Source: Branchiostoma floridae (lineage: Eukaryota > Chordata > Leptocardii > Amphioxiformes > Branchiostomatidae). From it: a stretch of 64,000 nucleotides of DNA. The stretch is taken from contig NC_049986.1 of the NCBI RefSeq assembly GCF_000003815.2, positions 16,171,172 to 16,235,171 on the forward strand. Direction: 5' to 3'. The first letter of the stretch is position 1, and each line of letters starts with the position of its first letter. The position numbers and the translations under genes are program-made. The notes below the pieces were generated by a model. That model was not told where the DNA came from and ran no database searches. It saw nothing but the letters and a program-made list of their open reading frames with translations. Below, piece after piece: positions 39,001 to 44,759 of this stretch.

Positions 39001-39904
39001 AAGATTATGCAAACATTAAAAAAACTTTCGTGCATTGTTCTTTTGAATAATAACTGCGATGTTGGAAAAGTGTTTGTTTCCCAGGTATACGTTATGTGAG
39101 TTATGGACAGCCACTATGTTTTGGACACACTGAAAATGTATCCTTTAGTCACCGGTTAAATAAACCGACGATATACCGTATTACGGACGAAACCAAACCG
39201 TAGGATCTGAATTGAACAACAATTATCCCAGTTCCCAAAGTTTATGCTGATTGTGACACCCCAACATGCATCCCTCACCTTGCTGAAGAATCAGATGACT
39301 CGTAATCCTCAGAACTATCTAAAACAGCGTCTGCGATTTTACTAGCCTCCGATGCGCCGGGTAATAAAAAGTCTTCAGGGTGGTCAGCGTCGAATTCTCC
39401 TTCTCTCTCAGACTCATCATCATCATCGGCGGTGGTAAGAGCTTCATTTGAGACGTCAACTTCCGTACCTAAGACGTTCACGTCCTCAGTGAAGATGTCT
39501 ACTGTCTCCGCCGTTGCCGTGTTTACTTCGTTTGAGACGTCTGCTACCTCATCGGATACGATTGTCTCTACAGTTGAGACGGCTTCCGCCACGTTTGAGC
39601 CGTCTACAGCCTCCTTCGTGACGTCTACAACCTGAATCGGTGAGTCCATGGTCTCCTTTGACACCTGTAACGTCTCAGTTGATACGTCTGTCGTCTTCAC
39701 TTGGAAAGACTCCCAACTGTGCCGTATGGACGGGGGACTAGTGACGCTTATGTTAGGCGAAACCGCTTCCAATCCTACAAAACTGGAATCCAAACTTCGC
39801 CGCAGTCCTCGGCTATTTCTCTTCGTCGGCGACACATTTGGAGAGGGGGTAGGAGACACCGGCACAACTCTGACAAAACCGCCCGATCCGCCAAATGGAA
39901 TCAT
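1..39904 (-). CDS. cdk5rap2: CDK5RAP2/PDE4DIP-type centrosomal coiled-coil protein, 5' part (18 exons)
   Basis: Centrosomin-family scaffold. Known members recruit gamma-tubulin ring complexes to centrosomes and Golgi through the N-terminal CM1 motif, followed by long coiled coils. Exons from 5' to 3': 39279-39904, 22348-22400, 20968-21035, 10936-11037, 10283-10359, 9573-9696, 9002-9168, 6956-7115, 6535-6597, 5922-6017, 4227-4268, 2905-3024, 2625-2717, 2093-2185, 1611-1802, 1193-1330, 717-791, 1-97. All have GT-AG borders and the phases add up with no stop, giving about 795 codons; the gene continues past the left edge. Decisive motifs are ELKKENFSLKLRIYF-EERMQ (CM1), NIELKVEVESLKKEL and KRDKAIQGLT, all close to the vertebrate proteins. 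Exons 3 to 18 are firm. Exons 1 and 2 are inferred from phase, and a start at the ATG at 21051 in exon 3 is the alternative. One gene here corresponds to the vertebrate pair, so it may be the unduplicated ancestor-type copy. Confidence 0.9.
717..791 (-). CDS. cdk5rap2: Exon 17: coiled coil
   Basis: 25 codons between TTCCAG and GTGTGA: PYSENKDSIIQRLRERLKER and DKAVE. Phase 0 on both sides. Confidence 0.88.
945..1190 (-). repeat. Degenerate partial copies of exon 16
   Basis: Three intronic stretches (near 945-980, 1011-1064 and 1092-1140) repeat the end of exon 16: the sense of the block reading gagccatctgcatgtactcc, a gga/gta-tgac segment, and a TTAC donor-like sequence. Frames are broken, so I do not call them exons. 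Confidence 0.75.
1193..1330 (-). CDS. cdk5rap2: Exon 16: coiled coil
   Basis: 46 codons between GTCAG and GTAAGT. Contains SKEQIIQRLSASIQEKDKVI, resembling human NQEQVIKHLTESTNQKDVLL. The 3' half of the exon and its donor recur in degenerate form in the downstream intron (945-1190). Confidence 0.92.
1611..1802 (-). CDS. cdk5rap2: Exon 15: coiled coil
   Basis: 64 codons between CCTCAG and GTAAGG. Strong heptads (QLKKSLRKKEQEIDQLQQAA ... RDKDRQLRDLQKQL). Phase 0 on both sides. Confidence 0.92.
2093..2185 (-). CDS. cdk5rap2: Exon 14: coiled coil
   Basis: 31 codons between CTACAG and GTATAA: GVEEQQQALSDKEAEITGLQ and then GKVHEKDAENQ. Phase 0 on both sides. Confidence 0.9.
2625..2717 (-). CDS. 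cdk5rap2: Exon 13: coiled coil
   Basis: 31 codons between CTACAG and GTGGGG: IDELCEQIEELQQSLAQARE and further heptads. Matches the human position VEELNSEIEKLSAAFAKARE. Phase 0 on both sides. Confidence 0.92.
2905..3024 (-). CDS. cdk5rap2: Exon 12: conserved KRDKAIQGLT segment
   Basis: 40 codons between ACCCAG and GTGAGA. Contains NALKRDKAIQGLTAAIQNKS; human CDK5RAP2 has NSLKRDKAIQGLTMALKSKE at the corresponding place. This is the best family match outside CM1. Confidence 0.95.
3025..4226. other. Intron with assembly gap and a GC-richer patch
   Basis: Positions 3896-3995 are exactly 100 N, a placeholder gap of unknown true size. At about 3480-3610 a GC-richer patch holds ACCAATCAG and GATTGGCC (CCAAT-type boxes in both orientations). 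This could be an intronic promoter or a repeat end; I cannot tell which. No exon is seen. Confidence 0.6.
4227..4268 (-). CDS. cdk5rap2: Exon 11: coiled coil (42 nt)
   Basis: 14 codons ELEKLVLEAEDENE between CCACAG and GTAAAT, phase 0 on both sides. Very short, but it keeps the frame between exons 10 and 12. Confidence 0.78.
4949..5854. mobile_element. 906-bp TIR element with TA target duplication
   Basis: Ends are inverted copies: CAGTCAAACCTGTCTATAGC at the left and the complement of CAGTCAAACCTGTATTAGC at the right, each continuing into GGCCAC; TA lies on both sides. Subterminal TGGCCAC/GTGGCCG words repeat inside. No transposase frame is seen, so it looks non-autonomous. The TA duplication suggests the Tc1/mariner superfamily, but that is inference. 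Confidence 0.85.
5922..6017 (-). CDS. cdk5rap2: Exon 10: coiled coil
   Basis: 32 codons between ATCAG and GTAATC, phase 0 on both sides; reads ALLEDQQRKLDEYEIAAGQM and then TRDHDKKEKEIK. The 906-bp TA-flanked element ends 67 bp from this exon's donor. Confidence 0.88.
6535..6597 (-). CDS. cdk5rap2: Exon 9: coiled coil (63 nt)
   Basis: 21 codons between CTGCAG and GTAAGA, phase 0 on both sides: DDINRYQQQVEVSKKNNQEI plus Q. Small but in frame and compositionally like its neighbours. Confidence 0.85.
6956..7115 (-). CDS. cdk5rap2: Exon 8: coiled coil
   Basis: 160 nt between CCCCAG and GTATGG. Encodes VIDQLNHALRTKDQLIQQLN and further heptads ending KEGNMQ. Matches the human region LIEELKLSLKSKEALIQCL in pattern and position. 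Confidence 0.92.
7116..9001. other. Intron, no exon seen
   Basis: Holds an AAAC-rich simple stretch near 8007-8030 and, at about 8245-8293 on the minus strand, a fragment of the same repeat family as the hAT-like MITE at 20627-20930 (shared block TACCACCTGCATATG ... CAGGTAAAATTGGAG). Short open frames here lack splice context or similarity. Confidence 0.55.
9002..9168 (-). CDS. cdk5rap2: Exon 7: coiled coil
   Basis: 167 nt between ATTCAG and GTGAGA. Charged heptads (ENTLQKRVDEETEGKILDLE ...). Ends in phase 2, so that Arg is completed by exon 8 to give DKNR/VIDQL, parallel to DEKDRLIEEL in the human protein. Confidence 0.92.
9573..9696 (-). CDS. cdk5rap2: Exon 6: coiled coil
   Basis: 124 nt between TTCCAG and GTATAT. 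Encodes SQAVETLAAQNDAAVQQVRQ followed by a Gln-rich heptad stretch. The 5' end of this exon recurs twice in the intron upstream at about 120-bp spacing (near 9791 and 9911). Confidence 0.9.
9667..9945. repeat. About 120-bp tandem repeat overlapping exon 6
   Basis: The block gcgtttctactgcttgtctg occurs at about 9680, 9800 and 9921, and the sequence between copies is also similar (gtacattagggct...cctaaaa, aggatctgc). The first copy contains the 5' splice border of exon 6; the others lie in the upstream intron. Confidence 0.85.
10283..10359 (-). CDS. cdk5rap2: Exon 5: coiled coil after CM1
   Basis: 77 nt between TTACAG and GTAAGT. Reads NIELKVEVESLKKELHDKQ and continues ELLVKAS, nearly the same as the vertebrate segment following CM1 (NIELKVEVESLKREL). 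Ends in phase 2 and joins exon 6 in frame. Confidence 0.95.
10936..11037 (-). CDS. cdk5rap2: Exon 4: CM1 core
   Basis: 34 codons, acceptor TTTTGCAG, donor GTGAGT. Reads QIAELKKENFSLKLRIYF and then MEERMQHGEEEDIEKT. This is the CM1 signature shared by Drosophila centrosomin, CDK5RAP2 and myomegalin, which binds and activates the gamma-tubulin ring complex. The 9.9-kb intron before it splits CM1 after DYEE. Confidence 0.96.
13931..14308. mobile_element. hAT-like foldback MITE with 8-bp target duplication
   Basis: Inverted ends TAGCCTGGGTACCATC; flanking 8-bp direct repeats GGTATAAC at 13923-13930 and 14309-14316. A second inner inverted repeat (gaatgagttt...gcgctcg / cgagcgct...aacccattc) makes the whole unit fold back. 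No coding frame. Confidence 0.85.
14885..15600. repeat. Degenerate tandem array, period about 147 bp
   Basis: Anchor words (gcactgcaaagtctggtac, ggaataaaggccatactgta, tatatcaaatacagatgcc) recur with starts near 14957, 15106, 15247, 15395 and 15541, so about five diverged copies of 141-149 bp. Confidence 0.75.
15773..15941. mobile_element. 169-bp MITE (family also at 44010)
   Basis: Inverted ends CAGTAAAAGCCAGTTAATTG and the complement of CAGTAGAAACTGCTTAATTG, TA on both sides. The internal word TAATTGCACA recurs. Shares its ends with the copy at 44010-44151. Confidence 0.85.
20627..20930. mobile_element. hAT-like MITE next to exon 3 donor
   Basis: Perfect ends TCAGGGCTCAAAA and TTTTGAGCCCTGA around 304 bp. 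The flanks carry a near-identical direct repeat of about 30 bp (20597-20626 and 20931-20962, both starting tctcattctccttcacacac) instead of a simple 8-bp duplication. The right flank runs into the exon 3 donor at 20962-20967. Confidence 0.8.
20968..21035 (-). CDS. cdk5rap2: Exon 3: start of the CM1 motif
   Basis: Encodes LRNVSSGRMSPVRPRTMRDYEE up to donor GAAGAG/GTAAGC. SPVRPRTMRDYE lines up with the segment just before CM1 in human CDK5RAP2 (SPTRARNMKDFE). The acceptor at 21036 follows a pyrimidine-containing tract. If exons 1 and 2 are not used, translation could start at the ATG at 21051, in the same frame. A MITE lies almost directly against the donor (20627-20930). Confidence 0.8.
21036..22347. 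other. Intron between putative exons 2 and 3
   Basis: About 1.3 kb without a supported gene or a recognisable repeat. If exons 1 and 2 are wrong, the promoter would be sought here, just upstream of the ATG at 21051; no TATA box or initiator stands out. Confidence 0.5.
22348..22400 (-). CDS. Putative exon 2 of the centrosomal gene (53 nt)
   Basis: Acceptor TGTTACAG and donor GTGAGT flank 53 nt that read TNLTSLPDNTMDGSQQQ in the frame left by the exon at 39279. It leaves one base that the acceptor at 21036 (GTGCAG/CG) completes as Ser. Phase agreement on both sides supports it. It could also be an alternative 5' exon starting at its own ATG (MDGSQQ). Confidence 0.5.
23909..24096 (+). mobile_element. 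tRNA-derived SINE, copy 1
   Basis: A-box-like TAGCTCAGTGGTTAGTGGC and B-box-like GAGCTTGAATCC at tRNA spacing, followed by a body (ggaaagggttgcagtcctta, ttcattgtgcttgt) that is shared with the copy at 55443-55619 in opposite orientation. Confidence 0.8.
27419..27533. repeat. Foldback hairpin, arms of about 57 nt
   Basis: The left half (tcaagtcaagagg...gtttagtccac...atgctcag) is the inverted copy of the right half (...gagcat...gtggactaaac...cctcttgacttga) with a few mismatches and almost no loop. A MITE-like foldback or a long RNA hairpin; no target duplication identified. Confidence 0.75.
31521..32647. mobile_element. 1.1-kb TIR element with 7-9 bp target duplication
   Basis: Ends ATGCCCGTAGCCAGG and CCTGGCTACGGGCAT are inverted copies. 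The flanks repeat GAATCCC (31514-31520 and 32648-32654), or ATGAATCCC if the AT belongs to the target. Contains a GC-rich minisatellite hairpin (31813-32018). No transposase frame is recognised. Superfamily not assigned. Confidence 0.8.
31813..32018. repeat. GC-rich palindromic minisatellite
   Basis: Units of GAGCTGGACCGTGCGGGCCG type are arranged as a large inverted repeat: left arm 31813-31900, right arm 31933-32018, spacer about 32 bp, arms nearly identical. Both strands are open for about 70-80 codons because of the repeat, which is an artefact rather than a gene. Confidence 0.85.
33125..33690 (-). pseudogene. DIRS tyrosine recombinase remnant
   Basis: The 3' part is an open frame (33400-33125) ending GHSVRSAPTF...IMQAANWSSS. 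This corresponds to the HxxR box and the (A)NWSS segment just before the catalytic Tyr of DIRS recombinases. Upstream, in other frames, WDVSVVLKLLRKW and TSRPDKP also match the family. Stops and frameshifts break it, and the catalytic Tyr region is missing after NWSSS. Not functional. Confidence 0.8.
36900..37371 (-). pseudogene. DIRS gag-like remnant
   Basis: Located where DIRS gag is expected, just inside the left end. Pieces in different frames: a basic stretch (QVQEDKKRERKRKTSREDRA), a Cys pair KYCPACSAMLERV, then acidic SEQEHLSGQEQEDFPENL, then RAHVAFSMMSEEFLGVREVL. At least two frameshifts. The assignment rests mainly on position. Confidence 0.5.
37572..39278. other. Intron or intergenic stretch
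   Basis: No gene supported; no exon with both splice borders in phase was found and no repeat was recognised. It becomes somewhat GC-richer towards 38.2-39.0 kb. Confidence 0.5.
39279..39904 (-). CDS. Putative first coding exon (acidic, DVS-repeat N-terminus) of the centrosomal gene
   Basis: An open frame of 208 codons plus 2 nt ends at a good donor (GCAAG/GTGAGG). The chosen start is the ATG at 39904 (context GAAAATGA); the frame stays open up to an ATG at 40066. The protein is low complexity and looks disordered: Ser/Pro-rich start (VSPTPSPNVSPTKR), then degenerate repeats of the type VDVSNE/TTDVSTE every 10-20 residues, then a very acidic end. The donor phase fits the 53-nt exon at 22348, and no other minus-strand exon is visible between. 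Joining it to the CDK5RAP2-like gene is inference; it could be a separate short gene. Confidence 0.6.
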
Positions 39905-40068
39905 TTTCAAAACGCAATGTTCAGTTATATCATTATGAGAATCAAGGTATAATGAACACCGTTCGTGGTCTTTTATTCGAGAGAACGAATCGAGAAGGAA
40001 CAGTTCAGTTCTTGTGGTTTGGTAGAAACTTCGAGTCTTTGAACCTGGTTCGGTTCTTGCCCACACTG

Positions 40069-40112
40069 TGACGTCGCAATATGATTTTTATATATTGCCA
40101 TAAATGACGTAA
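40069..40112. promoter_or_regulatory. CRE/ATF-like sites upstream of centrosomal exon 1
   Basis: TGACGTCG at 40069-40076 and TGACGTAA at 40105-40112, with an AT-rich TTTATATATTG between. They lie just upstream of the open frame of exon 1 (minus strand) in the 0.9-kb space shared with NACHT-A. Inference only. Confidence 0.35.
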
Positions 40113-40144
40113 CGTTACCACGTTCAAAGTTAATATGTGGACAC

Positions 40145-40365
40145 TAGGGGTGCATGGGTACCGGTATCGTGTAGGATTTTATAACGCCAATGGGAGTCCA
40201 ATACGCCACAAAACACATTTGTTGCTAAATGGACCATTGTTATTGGAATGTCGTCTATTCACAAGTTTTCACATACTGAATCAGGTCCAGGTTCATGTCC
40301 GGACCTGGACCTGATCCTCTGAACCTGAACCGGACCTGAATCGTCTGTACCGGTGCCCACCTCTA
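40145..40365. mobile_element. hAT-like MITE with 8-bp target duplication
   Basis: Flanked by GTGGACAC at 40137-40144 and 40366-40373. The ends TAGGGGTG and CACCTCTA are imperfect inverted copies, extending through ACCGGTA/TACCGGT. Internal ACCTGGACCTG/CAGGTCCAGG words. Inserted in the shared promoter region. Confidence 0.85.
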
Positions 40366-40431
40366 GTGGACACGGGAAATATTACATGAAATGGTGTGGG
40401 ACTGTAGCGTTACTGATTGTCTATATGTGTG

Positions 40432-40505
40432 GTGAGGTCAGCACCAAGGACAGGTCTGCGCAACAGGCCGATGATGGTCTTCAGCACTAAGGACAGATCT
40501 CCTTC
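40432..40505. repeat. Local repeat, copy 1
   Basis: GAGGTCAGCACCAAGGACAG followed by a diverged ~45-bp tail (gatgatggt-ttcagcac) recurs at 46890-46962. Both copies sit in the flanks of NACHT-A. Confidence 0.7.
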
Positions 40506-40601
40506 ATGTGATGTCAGCAGATATATTAATACATTTGTGCAAAGTTACATACCAACAAACCATGCATTGCGTCTGGTCACGTGAACTTCGACCGTGTGCA
40601 A

Positions 40602-40611
40602 ACCCGGAAGT
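40602..40611 (+). promoter_or_regulatory. ETS-type box ACCCGGAAGT, NACHT-A promoter
   Basis: Lies 234 bp upstream of the NACHT-A start codon, after an E-box TCACGTGA at 40578-40585. The same 10-mer stands at the presumed promoters of NACHT-B and NACHT-C. Confidence 0.55.
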
Positions 40612-40844
40612 GAGACATTGTGTGTGCTCGACGACGTTACAATGCCCTTTTGGGTTCACCGAAAGTTTATTGAGTTAGGGCCGCCATTTTGACAAGAAAC
40701 CGTTGTATTTGGTTGAAGTAGGCGTGGTCTTTCGTTCGGCAGCAACTTGTGTTGTCCTCGTTATTGAATCTGTAGATTCCAACATTTTGCACCTGCCATC
40801 CCCAGCCCAGGTTACCGGAGTGTGAATTTCACTTTTTCATCACA

Positions 40845-40893
40845 ATGGCGCTGAGCAAGCCCAGTGACACAGAATCTCCGGGCTACACCTCAG
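40845..40893 (+). CDS. NACHT-A exon 1 (start exon)
   Basis: ATG in good context (cacaATGG); reads MALSKPSDTESPGYTS plus one base, donor TCAG/GTACGG. It has no similarity to the N-terminal exon of NACHT-B. Confidence 0.8.
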
Positions 40894-43800
40894 GTACGGC
40901 TAGCTGACCGAGCATTTTGTTTAATCTTTGCTATTAAAATTTAAAGGTAGATATCTGAGGAGGGGACCTGGTTGCATTGCAGAGGACATATTGGAATATC
41001 AACTTAACTCAGCAAAAGGAAGGATCCAAGGATTTACCTTTGCTGTCTGTAATGATTAGAAAAGCCTGTAAAAGAGATTGAATTACGCCTGCCATGATAT
41101 GATTAGAGACTGATAAAGCTATCAAGAAATAAAATGGAGCTCAAATAGTAAAACCTTGTTGATTTTCAGAAAATGCAAAACAAACATATTGTAGTGCTTG
41201 CCGATTTTCCATATTCTGTTGAACTTTTACATAATAATACTCAATATGTTATCTTTACAATCTATCTTGCCAGCTCCAAAGCCTACTGATGTGCAGAACC
41301 AAGCCAGTGTGTCTGGTGACGGGAACATCTCTGTGATAGCTAGTGGGGACGGTTCTGTTATTAACATCAGCCAGAATCCCAACAACTTATACTCACAAGG
41401 TAAGCATGTAACATAGTACATATAAATACATATATGTATATTGCAATATGAATGTTGACTTATCAATCATATACAAGTATGTTTTAGATTGCTGCACTGT
41501 CAAGTCATTGTTTTTTCTTCATGCATTTCAGATTTACTTTGTTAAACTGTATTGTATCAATAGAGTTATGGCCAAAATCTTGAAAAAAGAAAATGACTTA
41601 AAAAAAGATTATTTCTACCCAATTTTTTTAAGGACTGAACAGGAAACAATATTTTTCCTAGGCCCTATCTAACTTTGTAAATGGTCACTTTTGTCCTAGA
41701 AGATAATTTCCTAAAGACTACAACTAGATTAAGGTTTAATGTTGAGACTAGCACCAAGATTTATGTATCTTACAATCTACAGTGTACGTAACATGATTTT
41801 AAAATTCCTGTGTCACTTCTCTCCAGATTCAGGAGGTACATGTACCTCTAAGCCCTTCCCATTGGAGGAATGTCAAGATGCTCTCAGGAAACACTACAAG
41901 AAAAGACGCAGCAAAGTTCAAGTTCTGCCATGGAATAAGGAAGACACGGTTGACCTCCATGATATCTTCACCAATGTGGACCTTCTGGCTCACAGTAAAA
42001 GCGGCAGTGATTTCAAAGGGAAACCACTGCAGTCCATATTTGACATATTGAATGGTAGTGAAGAGTGCCCAGATCCTCAGCACATATTGATATGGGGTGC
42101 AGCAGGGATAGGAAAGACCACAGTTCTAGCAAAATTAGTGACAGCCTGGACAGATGGATCCTCAGAAGCCTTGGAGAAGTATGACCTGGTTTTTGAGATT
42201 GCCCTGCGAGAGGTTAAAAAATCACAGTCATTAGCTGACTGCATATTTAGCCAGCTGTTACCTTATGATGTGGGTTTTACCCAAGATGACCTCTTAGAGT
42301 TCATCAAAGACAATGACACAGTTCTCATCATTCTCGATGGGTATGATGAGTTTGAGGTTGAAGAGTCCCATGATATCTACAGTATCTACAATCTCCTCAA
42401 TTACAAGATCCTGCAGAAAAGCAGTGTCATTGTCACAACAACAACGACACGTGTCTCTGACGTTACCAAACTTATGGACCCAGACACAAGAGTGGAGATT
42501 GTGGGATTCAGTCCAGACAACATGGCCTCCTTTGTTCGTAGCTGGTTCAGCAACATTGCCAAAAACAAAGAGCAAGGTGATGCCTTACTGCAAAGGATCA
42601 GCCCCACAATTCTGTACACAGGCATCCTATCAGTGCCTTTCCTCCTAGTCCTGACCTGTCTTCTGTGGGAAGAGGATAGCAACATTCCTGTAAGCGACCA
42701 GGTCTGCCCTCTTTACAACCAACTGATAGACTACCTTGTAGCAAGGTACAAGAGAAGAGGTACAAACACTGAAACTTCAAACGTAATCGAGCAGACACTG
42801 TCATCACTAGGAGAGCTAGCATTTGACGGTTTGCTAAAAAACACCCTCCTCTTTAGTGAAGAAGATGTTCACAAATATTGTAAGACAGGCCATGAAACTC
42901 CTGTTCACCTGGGCCTCTTGCTTATGCAGAAGAAACTGAAATCTAGACTGAAACCTGCCAACCAATTCTCATTCTCACACAAGACCATGCAGGAGTATTT
43001 TGCAGGAAGACACCTTGCAAGCAAACTTCAGAGTCAAGACGAGGCAGCAAGGAAAGACACACTTTGTCGCTGCTTTCCGGATCTGAAGAGCGTGCTACAG
43101 CTTGACAACTTGTTAGTGTTCACTTGTGGAAAACTTGGCCAAGACGCAGCCTTCATCCTCTCACACCTTGATGACATCTACAGTGAGTCCAACGTCAAAC
43201 AATTGGAGGAAGAATTCTACACATTCTTCAAGACAACACTGCCCTGCAAATGGGAGACTGACATAAAACTGAAAGGGGTCTCTGGTGACGTAGAGCTGCC
43301 ATTCCTAGGCCAGTGGAACGATTACCCACACGAGCTTCGCATCTACCAAAATAGCGTGGAAGTTTTCTTGCTGTGCAGCTACGAGAGTGGGCTCACAGAA
43401 AACTTTGACGAAGTCCTGTTCAAGAGAAACACTATCCAGTTTTCAGGCGCCAACCCCAGACTGTACAGTGTGCTGTCACTTGTCATAGCAGATGGAAAAA
43501 AGAAGGTTGAGAGGCTTCGTTTGATCAACACCCAACACTATGTCCTTGGCAGTGTCCTAGAACAGCTGCATGAGCTGTCCAACCTCACTGAGTTGAACCT
43601 GCGACAGTCACGACTGGGACAGCAACCAGTCAGCTGTACAACGCCTGACAGGCTGAAGCAAAAGTTCATGAAAAGACAGATATCAAAAGTTGCAGTAGAT
43701 GATGCAGCAAAGGCACCCAGTCTGCTGGCAAAGCATCTTCCTTCCTTAAGATTATTGAAGAAGTTTGTTATCTCCTGGAACGACCTTGGACCACAGGACA

Positions 43801-44684
43801 TGAAAGAACTCATCCCTGCCATTGAACAGTTACAGGACCTTGAGGAAATCTTCCTCTCAGGAAATGACCTGACCGACCTCGGCAAGGATGTTGCAGAGCT
43901 TGTGGCTTCTCTACCCAAGTTGAAAGTCTTCAAAGTGTACTTCTGTCAACTGTGCTTGGAGGAGATCTTGGAAATAGGTCAGTGAAAAACATTTAGAAAA
44001 GTGCTAGTACAGTAGAAGCTGCTTAATTGCACGGCCTATTTGCCAGTGAATTTCGTTATCTAGCTGGACCGCAAGGGTTTGGGATTTTGGGATTCTGTGC
44101 AGTTAAAAGAAGTGTGTGTTAATCTGTCGTGCAACTAACTGGCTTCTACTGTATACAGTCATGCACAGACATTCACTTGCTAACTTACATTCCAGCATGC
44201 TAGATTTGTTCTTGTCAATTTGTTAACTTTTGAAAACCTTAATTGGGGCAAAGCAAGAAACATCTAATTTCTTCACATTTGCAAAAAGATGGGGGTATTA
44301 ATCATGCCTTAAAGTGATTTTTAGTATACTACACAGCTTTCTTAACCCTATCATGTCAGCTTGAGCTTTGAATTTGAATGTATTGATTCAGAAAGACTTT
44401 CGTACATGCAATACTAAACCAAGGATATTATATAGAACTTTTATATAATGTCCCTGGCTAAACATTCAATTTATATTGTGTTGTGTCGCCACTTCCCAGC
44501 ATCCAGCCTCTGCCGACACTGCCCGGACTTGGAGCTGTTTGATTTCCAGTTGAATCCAGTGCAGAGGGGACAGGTGACCTTAATTGAGGAGGAAGAGAAA
44601 CAGACTGTATGCAGAAAGCTTAATGAAGGAGTAGAAGTATGCTGGGAAATCTCCCTAGGTGACTCCCTTGGTGCCAAAATGTAG
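40845..44684 (+). CDS. NACHT-A: NACHT-LRR protein, complete, 836 aa (4 exons)
   Basis: Exons 40845-40893, 41274-41399, 41827-43977 and 44500-44684, GT-AG borders, all junctions in phase 1, 837 codons with stop. STAND-class NTPase of the NLR type; relatives are cytosolic sensors that oligomerise on nucleotide exchange. Order: short start (MALSKPSDTESPGYTS), GD-rich motif (17-58), FISNA-like pre-NACHT (about 66-105, VLPWNKEDTVDLHDIFT), Walker A GAAGIGKTT with Lys near 155, Walker B LIILDGYDE near 225-235, NACHT-associated SFSHKTMQEYFAGRHL near 441, and leucine-rich repeats from about 630. The sensor-1 segment reads VTTTTT where its paralogues read VTTR, so the usual Arg is absent. No CARD, death, pyrin or TIR domain is seen. 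Head-to-head with the centrosomal gene and convergent with NACHT-B. Confidence 0.92.
41274..41399 (+). CDS. NACHT-A exon 2: GD-rich beta-repeat motif
   Basis: 126 nt, acceptor TTGCCAG, donor CAAG/GTAAGC. Core VSGDGNISVIASGDGSVINI: two short units of a GD turn followed by alternating aliphatic residues. Same length, phase and pattern as the NACHT-B exon at 50845-50970. Confidence 0.88.
41827..43977 (+). CDS. NACHT-A exon 3: NACHT and LRR
   Basis: 2151 nt, acceptor TCTCCAG, donor ATAG/GTCAGT. Holds the pre-NACHT stretch, the whole NACHT and associated helical region, and most of the LRRs (SNLTELNLRQSRLG; LEEIFLSGNDLTDLG; KLKVFKVYFCQLCLEE). Confidence 0.95.
44010..44151. mobile_element. 142-bp MITE (same family as 15773)
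   Basis: Ends CAGTAGAAGCTGCTTAATTG and the complement of CAGTAGAAGCCAGTTAGTTG, TA on both sides. Sits in the last intron of NACHT-A, 32 bp from the donor. Confidence 0.85.
44500..44684 (+). CDS. NACHT-A last exon
   Basis: Acceptor TTCCCAG. Reads ASSLCRHCPDLELFDFQLNP, then an acidic tail, stop TAG at 44682-44684. Homologous to the last exons of NACHT-B and NACHT-C (ASSL..xCP-L...-QLN...Q), which fixes the gene end. Confidence 0.88.
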
Positions 44685-44753
44685 GCCACATTATTGACGC
44701 CATCTGAGGTTATTGCACTGTTGTCATTCCTTAGGTTTTAAGGTGTAGGTCAA

Positions 44754-44759
44754 AATAAA
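44754..44759 (+). terminator. Poly(A) signal AATAAA for NACHT-A
   Basis: AATAAA 70 bp after the NACHT-A stop codon, the first canonical hexamer downstream. Confidence 0.45.

Noticed and set aside
39432-39952. Plus-strand open frames opposite centrosomal exon 1
   Set aside because: Shadows of the repetitive acidic minus-strand frame.
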